In this document: positions 16,616 to 24,742 of the stretch, in pieces
Position numbering within the stretch: position 1 is the stretch's first letter
How the letters are laid out: each line of letters opens with the position of its first letter
Assembly (NCBI GenBank): GCA_016780765.1
Contig: JADHLH010000008.1
Span: forward strand, 1 to 52,173
From: Alphaproteobacteria bacterium
GTDB taxonomy: Bacteria > Pseudomonadota > Alphaproteobacteria > Puniceispirillales > Puniceispirillaceae
Length of the DNA: 52,173 nt
Reading direction: 5' to 3'
Notes under the pieces: model-generated
What the model was told of the DNA's origin: nothing
Databases searched by the model: none
The model's input: only the letters and a program-made list of their open reading frames with translations
Translations under genes and position numbers: made by a program

Positions 16616-19600
16616 ATGTGGTCGGACGAGGATTGTGCCCACTGGACAGCCAGGGTCGCCGAAATATATGGGATGGATGCCACGATCAGCGGTCTGGATG
16701 GTGAGTTTGACCTGAATGCCGCTGTCATGGTGAATGGTCAATTCACCGGTGTTCTGAAGATCATGCGCGCGGATTGTGATGTCAGCTTTGTTGATATGCA
16801 GATTGCCGCGCTAACCCATCTGGCAGCTGGTGCGGCTGATCTGCCAGTCCCGCAGGTGATCAACCGGTCTGACGGGGCTGCCCTTGGCCATATTCCGGAC
16901 AAGGATGGTGCAATGCGTCTTGTCTGGATGCTGAGCGCGCTGCCGGGCCGCCAATTGGGCAATCATCGCCCGCACACGCCGGCGCTGATGACGCAGATCG
17001 GCACGGCCCTTGGCGGGCTGACAACTGCTCTTGCCGGCTTTGACCATCCGCAACTGGACCGTGAATTCAAATGGCACCCGCGGACGCCGCACTGGGCGTT
17101 TGGCGCGCTGGATGCAATTGAAGAAAAAGATTTAAAATCTATCATAAATGGATATTTCTATATATTTACAGATCGATGTGAACCTGAATTATCGAAATTG
17201 GTGGCGTGGCCAGTTCACTGTGACGGAAACGACTATAATCTGTTGATCACAGCGTCTGCGGATGGCTCATCACTCGGCGGTATCATTGATTTTGGTGATA
17301 TGACGCGCGCACCGGTCGTCTGCGATCTTGCCACGGCAGCCGCCTATCTGGTGCTGGATCAGACGCGGCCGATCGAAATGTTGAGCGCCTTTGTGGCCGG
17401 ATATCATGGCGGTTGCCCGCTATCTGAAACCGACATCGGGCTTGTCTGGCCGCTGATGATGACACGTCTTGGCGTCAGTCTGGTGAATAGTGCGCTGATG
17501 AAACAGCAGCGGCCCGATGATCCTTATGTGACAATCAGCGAGGCACCGGCGCGCGCATTCATGTTACAGGCAGCGTCCTGGACGGCGGCCGAGATCGAGA
17601 TGCGGTTGCGTGTGGCGACTGGCATGGATGTCACCCCCGGCGCGGCGCATGTCTCGGCGTGGATAGCCGCCAATCGTGACAGCTTTGCGCCGGTGATGGG
17701 GCGCGGGCTTGCGGATGCCCCGAAATGTTCATGCGCTGTCGGCGATTCAGCGCTGCCTGCAGATCCGACGCATATACGCGCTGATGAAGCTGTGACCCTT
17801 GTTCCGGCGGCATTAAACAGCCCGCAGATGTTTGTTGGCCATTATCTGGAGCCGCGACTTGTCTATACGGAACCGGCCTTTCTGACGGGCCCCAGCGCGG
17901 TAGAAGGGCGGCGGACAATGCATCTGGGCATTGATGTGTTCGCACCTGCCGGCAGCGCTGTCTTTGCGCCGCTGGATGGTCATGTCGCTGCCGCTGTGAA
18001 CCGCAATGCTCATCTGGATTATGGCGGTGTTCTGGTGCTGGCACATAGCGATGACCGGGGCACGCCCTTTTTCACGCTTTTTGGCCATCTTGACCCGCAC
18101 AGCATCGCCGGTATGGCGAACGGGCAGGCGGTAACGGCAGGACAGCAGGTTGCAAGCCTTGGCGAGGCGGCGGTAAATGGAGGCTGGCAGCCGCATTTGC
18201 ATTTCCAGATGGCGTATTGCCTGCCTGATATCATTGGCACCACAGTTGATGACTGGCCGGGTGCCGGTGATCCTGATGATCTGGCGTTTGCAGCCGCGCT
18301 ATACCCCAATCCGGCAGAATTGCTGGGACTGGCACCTGAACCATATCTCTATCCTGTGGTTTCAGCTGAAACCCTTATGGCCGACAGGCAGGGGCGGTTC
18401 GGGGCCAATCTCAAGCTGTCATATCGGCAGCCAGCGCAGCTGTTGCGGGGCTGGCGGCACTATCTCTATGACGAAATGGGGCGCACATTTCTGGATGCCT
18501 ATAACAATGTACCGCATGTCGGGCATGCACATCCGCGGATCAATGCGCTGATCGAACAGCAGATCAAGCTGATCAACACCAACACGCGGTATCTTCATCC
18601 AGCCCAGATGGATTTTGCCGACGCGCTGCGCCAGCGCCTGCCTCATCACCTGACACATTGCTATTTTCTGACATCGGGGTCAGAGGCGAACGAATTGGCG
18701 CTGCGGCTGGCCCGCGCACATACCGGGCGGCGCGGCATGATTGTCCAGGATCATGCGTATCATGGCCACACAACCGGCACGATCGATATCAGCCCCTATA
18801 AATTCAATGGTCCCGGCGGCGATGGCGCGCCGGACTGGGTTGAGATTACCGGCATTGCGGACCCGTATCGCGGGCCGTATGGCTATGATGATGCCAATGC
18901 TGGCGAGGCATACGCCGCCGACATTGATCGCGCCATAGGAGCATTGCAGGCGCGCAACCTGCCCTTGGCGGGCTTCATCGCAGAAAGCTATCCGAGCGTG
19001 GGCGGCCAGATTGAACCGCCTGCAGGGTATCTTGCCGGTGTCTATGCGCGGGTGCGCGCGGCGGGAGGGCTGTGCATCGCGGATGAGGTGCAAACAGGCC
19101 TTGGGCGGCTTGGCGATGCGTTCTGGGGTTTTGAGACGCAAGGCGCGGTGCCAGATATGGTGGTGCTGGGCAAGCCGGTTGGCAATGGCCACCCGATTGG
19201 CGTGGTGATCACCACCGCCGACATTGCCGCGAGTTTCGCCAATGGGATGGAGTTTTTCTCGACCTTTGGCGGCACCACACTAGCATGCCGCATCGGGGCA
19301 GAGGTGCTGGCCATTGTTGATGATGAAGGGCTGGCGCAGAACGCGGCTGACCGTGGGCAGCAGCTTCTGGGCGGGTTCCGCGAATTGGCGTCATGTCATA
19401 CCCTGATCGGCGATGTGCGCGGGCGCGGCCTGTTCCTTGGTGTTGAACTGGTGACGGACCGCACTACCAAGGACCCGGCTGGCGCGCTGGCCAGCTATGT
19501 CAGTAACAGACTGCGTGATCACCGTATTCTGATTGGCACTGACGGGCCTTTTGACAATGTTCTGAAAATCCGTCCGCCGCTGACGATCAGCGCAACAGAT

Positions 19601-19660
19601 TGTGACCTGTTGCTGGCAAGACTGGATGACATCCTGCATGAAGCGGTTCTATTAAATTAA
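16616..19660 (+). CDS. three-part fusion: APH-type kinase, M23 metallopeptidase domain, class III PLP aminotransferase/phospho-lyase
   Basis: A protein of 1,014 residues. Part 1 (about 15-350) is an aminoglycoside-phosphotransferase-like kinase, with LDGEFDLN near the start, a catalytic-loop motif HCDGNDYN (about 201-208) and GGIIDFGD for metal binding. Part 2 (about 400-560) is an M23 peptidase domain with the zinc ligands of HLGID (H436, D440) and PHLHF (H527, H529). Part 3 (about 590-1,010) is a class III PLP enzyme with FLDAYNNVPHVGHAHP, TSGSEANELALRLA, ADEVQTGLGR and the PLP Lys in LGKPVGNGHPIG. Part 3 resembles human ETNPPL/PHYKPL, phospho-lyases for phosphoethanolamine and phosphohydroxylysine; part 1 resembles hydroxylysine kinase. 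The frame extends upstream to a TTG at 16499; this ATG has AGGGG six bases ahead and fits the kinase start. Confidence 0.85.
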   Translation: MWSDEDCAHWTARVAEIYGMDATISGLDGEFDLNAAVMVNGQFTGVLKIMRADCDVSFVDMQIAALTHLAAGAADLPVPQVINRSDGAALGHIPDKDGAMRLVWMLSALPGRQLGNHRPHTPALMTQIGTALGGLTTALAGFDHPQLDREFKWHPRTPHWAFGALDAIEEKDLKSIINGYFYIFTDRCEPELSKLVAWPVHCDGNDYNLLITASADGSSLGGIIDFGDMTRAPVVCDLATAAAYLVLDQTRPIEMLSAFVAGYHGGCPLSETDIGLVWPLMMTRLGVSLVNSALMKQQRPDDPYVTISEAPARAFMLQAASWTAAEIEMRLRVATGMDVTPGAAHVSAWIAANRDSFAPVMGRGLADAPKCSCAVGDSALPADPTHIRADEAVTLVPAALNSPQMFVGHYLEPRLVYTEPAFLTGPSAVEGRRTMHLGIDVFAPAGSAVFAPLDGHVAAAVNRNAHLDYGGVLVLAHSDDRGTPFFTLFGHLDPHSIAGMANGQAVTAGQQVASLGEAAVNGGWQPHLHFQMAYCLPDIIGTTVDDWPGAGDPDDLAFAAALYPNPAELLGLAPEPYLYPVVSAETLMADRQGRFGANLKLSYRQPAQLLRGWRHYLYDEMGRTFLDAYNNVPHVGHAHPRINALIEQQIKLINTNTRYLHPAQMDFADALRQRLPHHLTHCYFLTSGSEANELALRLARAHTGRRGMIVQDHAYHGHTTGTIDISPYKFNGPGGDGAPDWVEITGIADPYRGPYGYDDANAGEAYAADIDRAIGALQARNLPLAGFIAESYPSVGGQIEPPAGYLAGVYARVRAAGGLCIADEVQTGLGRLGDAFWGFETQGAVPDMVVLGKPVGNGHPIGVVITTADIAASFANGMEFFSTFGGTTLACRIGAEVLAIVDDEGLAQNAADRGQQLLGGFRELASCHTLIGDVRGRGLFLGVELVTDRTTKDPAGALASYVSNRLRDHRILIGTDGPFDNVLKIRPPLTISATDCDLLLARLDDILHEAVLLN

Positions 19661-19720
19661 ATAAAACTAATATTTTATATGATGATCTTTATGTAACAAT
19701 CTATTGCCCGCCGTCATCAT

Positions 19721-19766
19721 CTGCGCTAGAAAGTACCCGATACGGGGTCTGCCGAATGAGGCGCAG
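19721..19766 (+). other. possible structured leader upstream of the AGCS symporter
   Basis: The 280-base gap 19661-19940 begins AT-rich and then can fold: CTGCGC (19721-19726) pairs with GCGCAG (19761-19766), and inside this ACCC (19735-19738) can pair with GGGT (19745-19748). I compared the gap with the glycine riboswitch pattern often found before such symporters and saw no match. It may be an unclassified leader or chance pairing. Confidence 0.25.
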
Positions 19767-19781
19767 AACAGCCGTTTTACG

Positions 19782-19805
19782 GTCTGCAATTCTGTCTGCC
19801 ATTCT
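19782..19805. repeat. 12-bp tandem duplication in the AGCS leader
   Basis: Two adjacent units, GTCTGCAATTCT (19782-19793) and GTCTGCCATTCT (19794-19805), differ at one position. They lie 135 bases upstream of the symporter start. Confidence 0.6.
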
Positions 19806-19940
19806 GTTTTCGACAAGGCTGTCCGGTTATAACATCATGTCAGGAATGTCTGTTTCCTTTTCGTGTTTTGTTCCTTTGCGTTCCTGACTGCATCCAAAAG
19901 CGGTCGCGTGTGAAGACGCAACTGCAGAAAGGAACGAGAC

Positions 19941-21305
19941 ATGGAGTTCATTACCGAAATGGTAGGTGCCATAAACGGGGTGGTCTGGGGCGTGCCCATG
20001 CTGATCCTGATTCTTGGCGCGGGCCTGTTTCTGACTGTCGGGTTGAGATTCCTGACAATCATGAAAATTCCATTTGGCTTTTCCCTGCTGTGGAAAGGCA
20101 GAATTCCCGGCAATGATGCTGGTGACATCACTCCCTTCAACGCGCTGATGACATCGCTGTCAGCGACCATCGGCACCGGTAATATCGCCGGTGTGGCAAC
20201 AGCCATTTTCCTTGGCGGCCCAGGGGCCGTCTTCTGGATGTGGATGACAGCGCTGGTAGGTATGGGCACAAAATATGCCGAGGCTGTCTGCGCGGTCCGT
20301 TTCCGTGAAAAGGATGAAAACGGCAATTTTGTCGGTGGACCGATGTATTACATCCAGAATGGTATGGGTGAAAACTGGCGTTGGCTTGCCATAACATTTG
20401 CCCTGTTTGCCGGTATCGCCGGCTTTGGTATCGGCAATATGGTTCAGTCGAACTCCATCGCCGACGCTCTGTACACCACCTTTAACATCCCGCATCTGTA
20501 TACCGGCATCATCGTCGCCCTTCTTGTTGGCGCGGTTCTTCTTGGCGGTATTCAGCGGATTTCGCAGGTGGCAGGCGCTCTGGTTCCCTTTATGGCAGCG
20601 CTCTACATCCTGGCATCCATCGTGGTGCTGGCGATCAATGCCAACGCCATTCCAGCCGCATTTGGCCTGATCTTCACTCATGCCTTCTCGCCGGCCGCTG
20701 CCACAGGTGGTTTCGCCGGTGCAGCAGTCTGGGCGGCCATACGCTTTGGTGTGGCACGTGGCGTGTTCTCGAACGAGGCTGGCCTTGGTTCCGCCCCGAT
20801 CGCGCATGCCGCTGCCAAGACCAAAGGCCCTGTCAGCCAGGGTCTGGTGGCCATGCTCGGCACCTTCATCGACACGCTCATCGTCTGTACCTTTACGGCG
20901 CTGGCAATCCTGTCCACAGGTGTCTGGACAAGCGGCGCCACTGGTGCGGCGCTGACCTCGGCAGCCTTTGAGGCGGCACTTCCCGGATTTGGGGGTGTGA
21001 TCATCGCGGTGTCGTTGGCGATCTTCGCCTTCACCACGATCATCGGGTGGTCCTACTATTCCGAGAGATCGCTTCAATACCTGTTCGGAACCAGCATTAT
21101 CATGCCATTCCGTGCGGTATGGTCGCTTGCGGCGATTGTCGGGGCAACAGTGAAGCTTGGCTTTATCTGGCTTCTTGCTGATACGCTGAACGCGATGATG
21201 GCGATTCCAAACCTAGTCGCGCTGATAGTGCTGTCACCGATTGTGTTTGCGGTCACGAAGGAATTCTTCGATACCCGCGGCAAATCCGAAGACAATCCAT
21301 TCTAG
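19941..21305 (+). CDS. alanine/glycine:cation symporter family protein (AGCS)
   Basis: An inner-membrane transporter of 454 residues with about ten or eleven hydrophobic segments. It should bring in alanine, glycine or a related small amino acid with Na+ (or H+). Family signatures include TSLSATIGTGNIAGVATAI, GPGAVFWMWMTALVGMGTKYAE, GGPMYYIQNGMG and FSNEAGLGSAPIAHAAA. The start is supported by AAGGA seven bases upstream. It lies 280 bases downstream of the kinase-peptidase-PLP fusion on the same strand. It ends 25 bases before a strong intrinsic terminator, so it forms the end of its transcript. Confidence 0.9.
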   Translation: MEFITEMVGAINGVVWGVPMLILILGAGLFLTVGLRFLTIMKIPFGFSLLWKGRIPGNDAGDITPFNALMTSLSATIGTGNIAGVATAIFLGGPGAVFWMWMTALVGMGTKYAEAVCAVRFREKDENGNFVGGPMYYIQNGMGENWRWLAITFALFAGIAGFGIGNMVQSNSIADALYTTFNIPHLYTGIIVALLVGAVLLGGIQRISQVAGALVPFMAALYILASIVVLAINANAIPAAFGLIFTHAFSPAAATGGFAGAAVWAAIRFGVARGVFSNEAGLGSAPIAHAAAKTKGPVSQGLVAMLGTFIDTLIVCTFTALAILSTGVWTSGATGAALTSAAFEAALPGFGGVIIAVSLAIFAFTTIIGWSYYSERSLQYLFGTSIIMPFRAVWSLAAIVGATVKLGFIWLLADTLNAMMAIPNLVALIVLSPIVFAVTKEFFDTRGKSEDNPF

Positions 21306-21330
21306 CGCAGGACGCAAACCATTTTGTAAG

Positions 21331-21357
21331 AAGGGCGGCGATTGTGCCGCCCTTTTT
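21331..21357 (+). terminator. rho-independent terminator after the AGCS symporter
   Basis: The stem AAGGGCGGC (21331-21339) pairs with GCCGCCCTT (21346-21354) over the loop GATTGT and is followed by a T run (21353-21357). It lies 25 bases after the symporter stop. Confidence 0.9.
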
Positions 21358-21405
21358 CGTTTGCTAGGTCTAAACCTCCATCTTGTGAACAGAACTGATT
21401 CAGCC

Positions 21406-22443
21406 ATGCCCCAACCCCGTGTCTCGTTGCCCTTGTTCTCTGCCGACCCTCTGCCCGTATCTGTCAGGCGGGGCGGTGCCGAGGAAAGCCTCCACCTTGT
21501 TGATGTCGCGCTGTGTGATGCCGATGGCAGTGTTGTCATGGGCCTAGGCGAGGTTGAGCGGCTGGTATTTCCACGCTCGGCGATGAAACCGTTACAGGCG
21601 CTGGCGCTGGCCGAGAGAATGACAAGCCTTGATCCCGGCTTGCGATTGACCCCGTCCGAGCTGTCGCTGATCTGTGCCAGCCATAATGGCCAGATCGAAC
21701 ATGTGGAAGGGGCCCGCGCGCTTCTCGAACGCTTTGGGCTGTCGCCGGACCTGTTGTCCTGCGGGTCGCAATGGTCTGGTGACACACCAACGATGATCGA
21801 ACAGGCGCGTAGCATGAGCGCACCGGAACGCATTCATAACAATTGCAGTGGCAAACATTCCGGTATGCTTGTACTTGGCAGTCTTATGGGTGCAGATCCG
21901 GCTGGCTATGCCGATCTTTCACATCCCGTCCAGCAAGCAATCCTCGGCACGCTGGAATTTATGACAGGCATCGATATCACGCAGTTTCCGAGTGGTATTG
22001 ACGGGTGCGGGGCGCCAGCCCTCAGCGCACCGCTAGGCAATTGGGCAAGGGGATTTGCCATGTTTGCCGGGGGTGGGCAGATGCCGGACAGTCGCACCGC
22101 TGCCTGTGCCCGTTTGCGCGACGGTATTGCCGCTGCACCGCAGATGATCGCGGGTGACCGGCGCATGTGCAGTGCTGTGGCCGCCGGTTTCGGCAGCCAG
22201 ATCACAGCCAAGACCGGGGCAGAAGGGGTATATGCCGCTGCCTTTCATGATTATGGGCTGGGATTGATGGTCAAGGCGCGCGATGGCAACGGGCGTGCAT
22301 CGGATGCGGCGTTGGGCGCTGTGATCCATGCGCTGGGCTATGATCTGCCGGATGCCGTGCGCGATTTTACCGAGCCGGTGTTGCGCAACTGGGCCGGTCA
22401 GACGGTTGGCGAGCTCAGGATCGAAGGGCCTCTGGCGCTATGA
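21406..22443 (+). CDS. L-asparaginase (asparaginase II, rhizobial/thermolabile type)
   Basis: A protein of 345 residues of the 'L-asparaginase II' family, which is distinct from the classic E. coli enzymes and from Ntn asparaginases, and hydrolyses asparagine to aspartate and ammonia. Family blocks are VRRGGAEESLHLVDVALCD, the Ser/Lys region FPRSAMKPLQALALAE, ELSLICASHNGQ, LSCGSQWSGD, NNCSGKHSGMLVL and GIDGCGAPALSAPLG. The frame begins 55 codons upstream over the terminator, but homology starts at this Met. It may contribute to nitrogen salvage together with the upstream amino-acid symporter, though the terminator separates their transcripts. Confidence 0.87.
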   Translation: MPQPRVSLPLFSADPLPVSVRRGGAEESLHLVDVALCDADGSVVMGLGEVERLVFPRSAMKPLQALALAERMTSLDPGLRLTPSELSLICASHNGQIEHVEGARALLERFGLSPDLLSCGSQWSGDTPTMIEQARSMSAPERIHNNCSGKHSGMLVLGSLMGADPAGYADLSHPVQQAILGTLEFMTGIDITQFPSGIDGCGAPALSAPLGNWARGFAMFAGGGQMPDSRTAACARLRDGIAAAPQMIAGDRRMCSAVAAGFGSQITAKTGAEGVYAAAFHDYGLGLMVKARDGNGRASDAALGAVIHALGYDLPDAVRDFTEPVLRNWAGQTVGELRIEGPLAL

Positions 22444-22516
22444 TGAAAGCCGGTATGAAGCGTTGATTTTCACTGTCGGCTGGTGACGGCGACAGGCTAT
22501 TCAATGGCGTTATTGG

Positions 22517-22547
22517 TTGACAGGGTGCGACAGAATCAGCCCATGAT
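22517..22547 (+). promoter_or_regulatory. possible promoter of the riboswitch-led cobalamin operon
   Basis: A consensus -35 hexamer TTGACA is at 22517-22522. The best -10 candidate, CATGAT at 22542-22547, has a 19-base spacer and matches only partly. Transcription from here would start just before the riboswitch. Confidence 0.35.
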
Positions 22548-22557
22548 CGCGATGCAT

Positions 22558-22740
22558 TGAAGGTGGCTGTGGAGCAAAGCTCTATGCCTTAAAGAGGGAA
22601 TATGGTGCGGGTGAAAAATGACTGCCCTATGCCATAGCCGTCCCCGCGACTGTAGGTTGGTCGCTCGTCCATTGCCACTGGGCCTGACAAGGTCCGGGAA
22701 GGCGGCCGGGTCATGACCACAAGCCAGGAGACCTGCCTTT
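22558..22740 (+). ncRNA. cobalamin (adenosylcobalamin) riboswitch
   Basis: The conserved core elements appear in order: AGGGAA (22595-22600) followed by a GGTG, then CCGTCCCCGCGACTGTA (22638-22654), GCCACTG (22674-22680), CGGGAAGGCGG (22695-22705) and the B12 box AGCCAGGAGACCTGCC (22722-22737). Known riboswitches of this class switch off downstream expression when adenosylcobalamin is abundant. The target is the hupE-like cobalt transporter gene at 22858, most likely with cobW-cobN-cobO-cobQ behind it. The Shine-Dalgarno of that gene (GAGGGGGG) is followed by CTCCC and can be hidden in a small hairpin, which suggests control of translation initiation. Confidence 0.95.
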
Positions 22741-22857
22741 AACGCCAGAAGCAACGGCCGGGGACTGCCGTGAAGCGCACGCTGTTTATGCGGTTCGCGA
22801 CCTTTTCCCCGGAAATCGGCCAGTTTGGTCACAAAAAGGTTTCGAGGGGGGCTCCCG

Positions 22858-23490
22858 ATGACACGCATTTTTCTTTCTGCTGCAGCCATGATTCTGATGT
22901 CTGCTGGTGCTGCATTCGCACACCATCCGCTTGGCGGTATGACGCCGCAAACAGCCCTACATGGGCTGTTGTCGGGCATTGGCCATCCGGTCATCGGGTT
23001 TGACCATCTGGCATTTGTTGTCGGCGTTGGCCTGATCGCCGCATTTCATCGCAGCAAGCTGGCAATGCCGGCAGCCTTTGTCGGCGGCACCATGGCTGGC
23101 ACGATGCTGACGGTATCGGCCTTTACCCTGCCACTCGCCGAAATTGTCATAACCGCATCTGTGGTTGTGGCCGGTATGGTCGCGATGCGGGGCAAGGTCA
23201 CTGATCTGCGATTTGCAGCTGCGCTGGCGGTTATTGCGGGTCTGTTCCATGGCTGGGCCTATGGCGCGGCTGTGGTTGGTGCAGAAACAACACCGCTTGT
23301 TGCCTATCTTGCAGGCTTTGGGCTGGTTCAGATGGCCATCGCGGGTGGTATTGCGCTGGGCGCAGCCCGGATCTGGAACATCATCGATGCCGAGGCCCTG
23401 CAGCCGCGTCTTGCTGGCGCTGTCGTTGCCGGTGTCGGACTGGCCTTTCTTGTTGAGACTGTCGAGGGAATGATCTTCCCGGCCATGTAA
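22858..23490 (+). CDS. HupE/UreJ family metal transporter, probable cobalt importer
   Basis: A membrane protein of 210 residues with a cleavable signal peptide (MTRIFLSAAAMILMSAGAAFA, cut before HHPLGGM) and about six hydrophobic segments. The family motif HP-x-x-GFDH appears as GHPVIGFDHLAFVVGVGL, and a second conserved His is in GLFHGWAYG. HupE/UreJ proteins are linked to Ni2+ or Co2+ uptake. Position directly behind a cobalamin riboswitch and ahead of cobW-cobN indicates cobalt. The Met at 22858 is chosen over an upstream ATG at 22825 because it has GAGGGGGG before it and starts the signal peptide. The stop codon lies inside a tandem repeat. Confidence 0.88.
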   Translation: MTRIFLSAAAMILMSAGAAFAHHPLGGMTPQTALHGLLSGIGHPVIGFDHLAFVVGVGLIAAFHRSKLAMPAAFVGGTMAGTMLTVSAFTLPLAEIVITASVVVAGMVAMRGKVTDLRFAAALAVIAGLFHGWAYGAAVVGAETTPLVAYLAGFGLVQMAIAGGIALGAARIWNIIDAEALQPRLAGAVVAGVGLAFLVETVEGMIFPAM

Positions 23491-23528
23491 TGTTCCAGGC
23501 CATGTAATATTCACGGCCATGTAATGCT
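23478..23528. repeat. 17-bp tandem repeat across the end of the hupE-like gene
   Basis: Three 17-bp units share GGCCATGTAAT (23478-23494, 23495-23511, 23512-23528). The TAA stop of the hupE-like gene (23488-23490) is in the first unit, and the copies repeat a stop-like ATGTAAT downstream. They occupy the start of the gap before cobW. Confidence 0.9.
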
Positions 23529-23647
23529 GCATCGCCGCCTGTTTGCGGGCGGCGCAACGGGCATGGGCATGGGGCAGGGTCGGGTGGCTCTGCCCTTTTG
23601 TTTGCCTTCCGGCCACCTGACGCATGTTTTACCAAAAGGGGTGTCTT

Positions 23648-24742
23648 ATGGCAGCCACGCGAATACCAGCTACCGTCATTACCGGCTTTCTTGGCTCGGG
23701 CAAGACCACACTGATCCGTAACATCATCATGCAGGCGAATGGCCGCCGCCTGGCCCTGATCGTCAATGAATTCGGCGATATTGGCATGGATGGTGCGATG
23801 CTGGAGGAATGCGGCGCTGACAGCTGTTCCACCGAAGACATCATCGAACTGGCGAACGGATGTATTTGCTGTACCGTTGCCGATGACTTTCTGCCCAGCA
23901 TGCAGCAATTGCTGGCGCAGGAGCCACGCCCCGACCATATTATCATTGAAACATCCGGTCTGGCTTTGCCGCAGCCGCTTGTTCAGGCGTTCAACTGGCC
24001 AGATATCAAATCGCAGGTGATGCTTGACGGTGTGGTGACGCTGGTGGATGGTCCGGCGCTTGCTGATGGCGGTGTGGCGCATGATCTTGAAGCACTTGAG
24101 GCGCAGCGGGCTGCTGATGAGGAACTGGATCATGAAAGCCCGATCGATGAGTTGTTTGCCGACCAGATCGGTGCTGCCAACCTGATCGTGCTGTCAAAGG
24201 CGGATGTACTGGACAGTGACGGTATCGCGCGTGCCCGCAGTGTTGTTGAAGGACAGCTGACGGCCCCGACGCCGATCATTCCGGTTGCTGGCGGTGCCGC
24301 CCCGATGGATGCCATCCTTGGCCTGGGGATGGAAGATCAGGCGCATGAACGCGCACAGCATATGCATCACCATCATGGCGATGACCACGATGATGATCAT
24401 GATGACGAGCACCACCACCATCATCATGAGCATGGGCATGATGAATTTGCCTCCTATGTCATTGCGCTTGAGGGTGTTGAGGATGCGCAGACATTTCAGA
24501 CCAGCATTGCGCAGATGGCCTCGGAATTCGGTATTCTGCGTGCCAAGGGGCGTGTGCCTGTCAGCGGCAAGGCGCTGCCTTTCGTGGTGCAAGCTGTTGG
24601 CCGCCGGGTGGATGGGTATTTCGCGCGCGAAGCAAACAATGGTGGCGGACAGCTTGTGGTGATCGGGCTGGCCGGTCTAGACGCTGATGCCATTGCAGCA
24701 CGCCTCGGTGGCACGGTGATCGCGGGACATGCATCTTCTTAA
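23648..24742 (+). CDS. cobW: CobW, GTP-binding metallochaperone of the cobalamin operon
   Basis: A protein of 364 residues of the COG0523 G3E GTPase family. The P-loop reads GFLGSGKTT (13-21) and the family metal motif is GCICC (71-75). A His/Asp-rich segment (about 235-263, with runs such as HHHHHHEHGH) links the GTPase to the C-terminal CobW_C domain. CobW is required for cobalamin synthesis and is thought to deliver Co2+ to the CobN chelatase. Here it lies between the cobalt transporter and cobN, and its last 14 bases overlap cobN. The ATG at 23648 has AAGGGG before it; an ATG eight codons upstream is less likely. Confidence 0.93.
   Translation: MAATRIPATVITGFLGSGKTTLIRNIIMQANGRRLALIVNEFGDIGMDGAMLEECGADSCSTEDIIELANGCICCTVADDFLPSMQQLLAQEPRPDHIIIETSGLALPQPLVQAFNWPDIKSQVMLDGVVTLVDGPALADGGVAHDLEALEAQRAADEELDHESPIDELFADQIGAANLIVLSKADVLDSDGIARARSVVEGQLTAPTPIIPVAGGAAPMDAILGLGMEDQAHERAQHMHHHHGDDHDDDHDDEHHHHHHEHGHDEFASYVIALEGVEDAQTFQTSIAQMASEFGILRAKGRVPVSGKALPFVVQAVGRRVDGYFAREANNGGGQLVVIGLAGLDADAIAARLGGTVIAGHASS

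Noticed and set aside
19661-19940. Glycine riboswitch before the AGCS symporter
   Set aside because: Such symporters are often preceded by one, but the conserved GGAGAG and GCACCGAAGG-type elements are not present.
20160-21077. Minus-strand frame of 305 codons opposite the AGCS symporter
   Set aside because: Very rich in Gly, Arg, Asp and Cys with no family resemblance; the plus strand holds a complete transporter with a Shine-Dalgarno and a terminator.
24351-24440. Repeat or CRISPR-like array in cobW
   Set aside because: The CAT/GAT-rich stretch encodes a His/Asp-rich metal-binding loop in frame; there are no spacers or fixed-length repeats.
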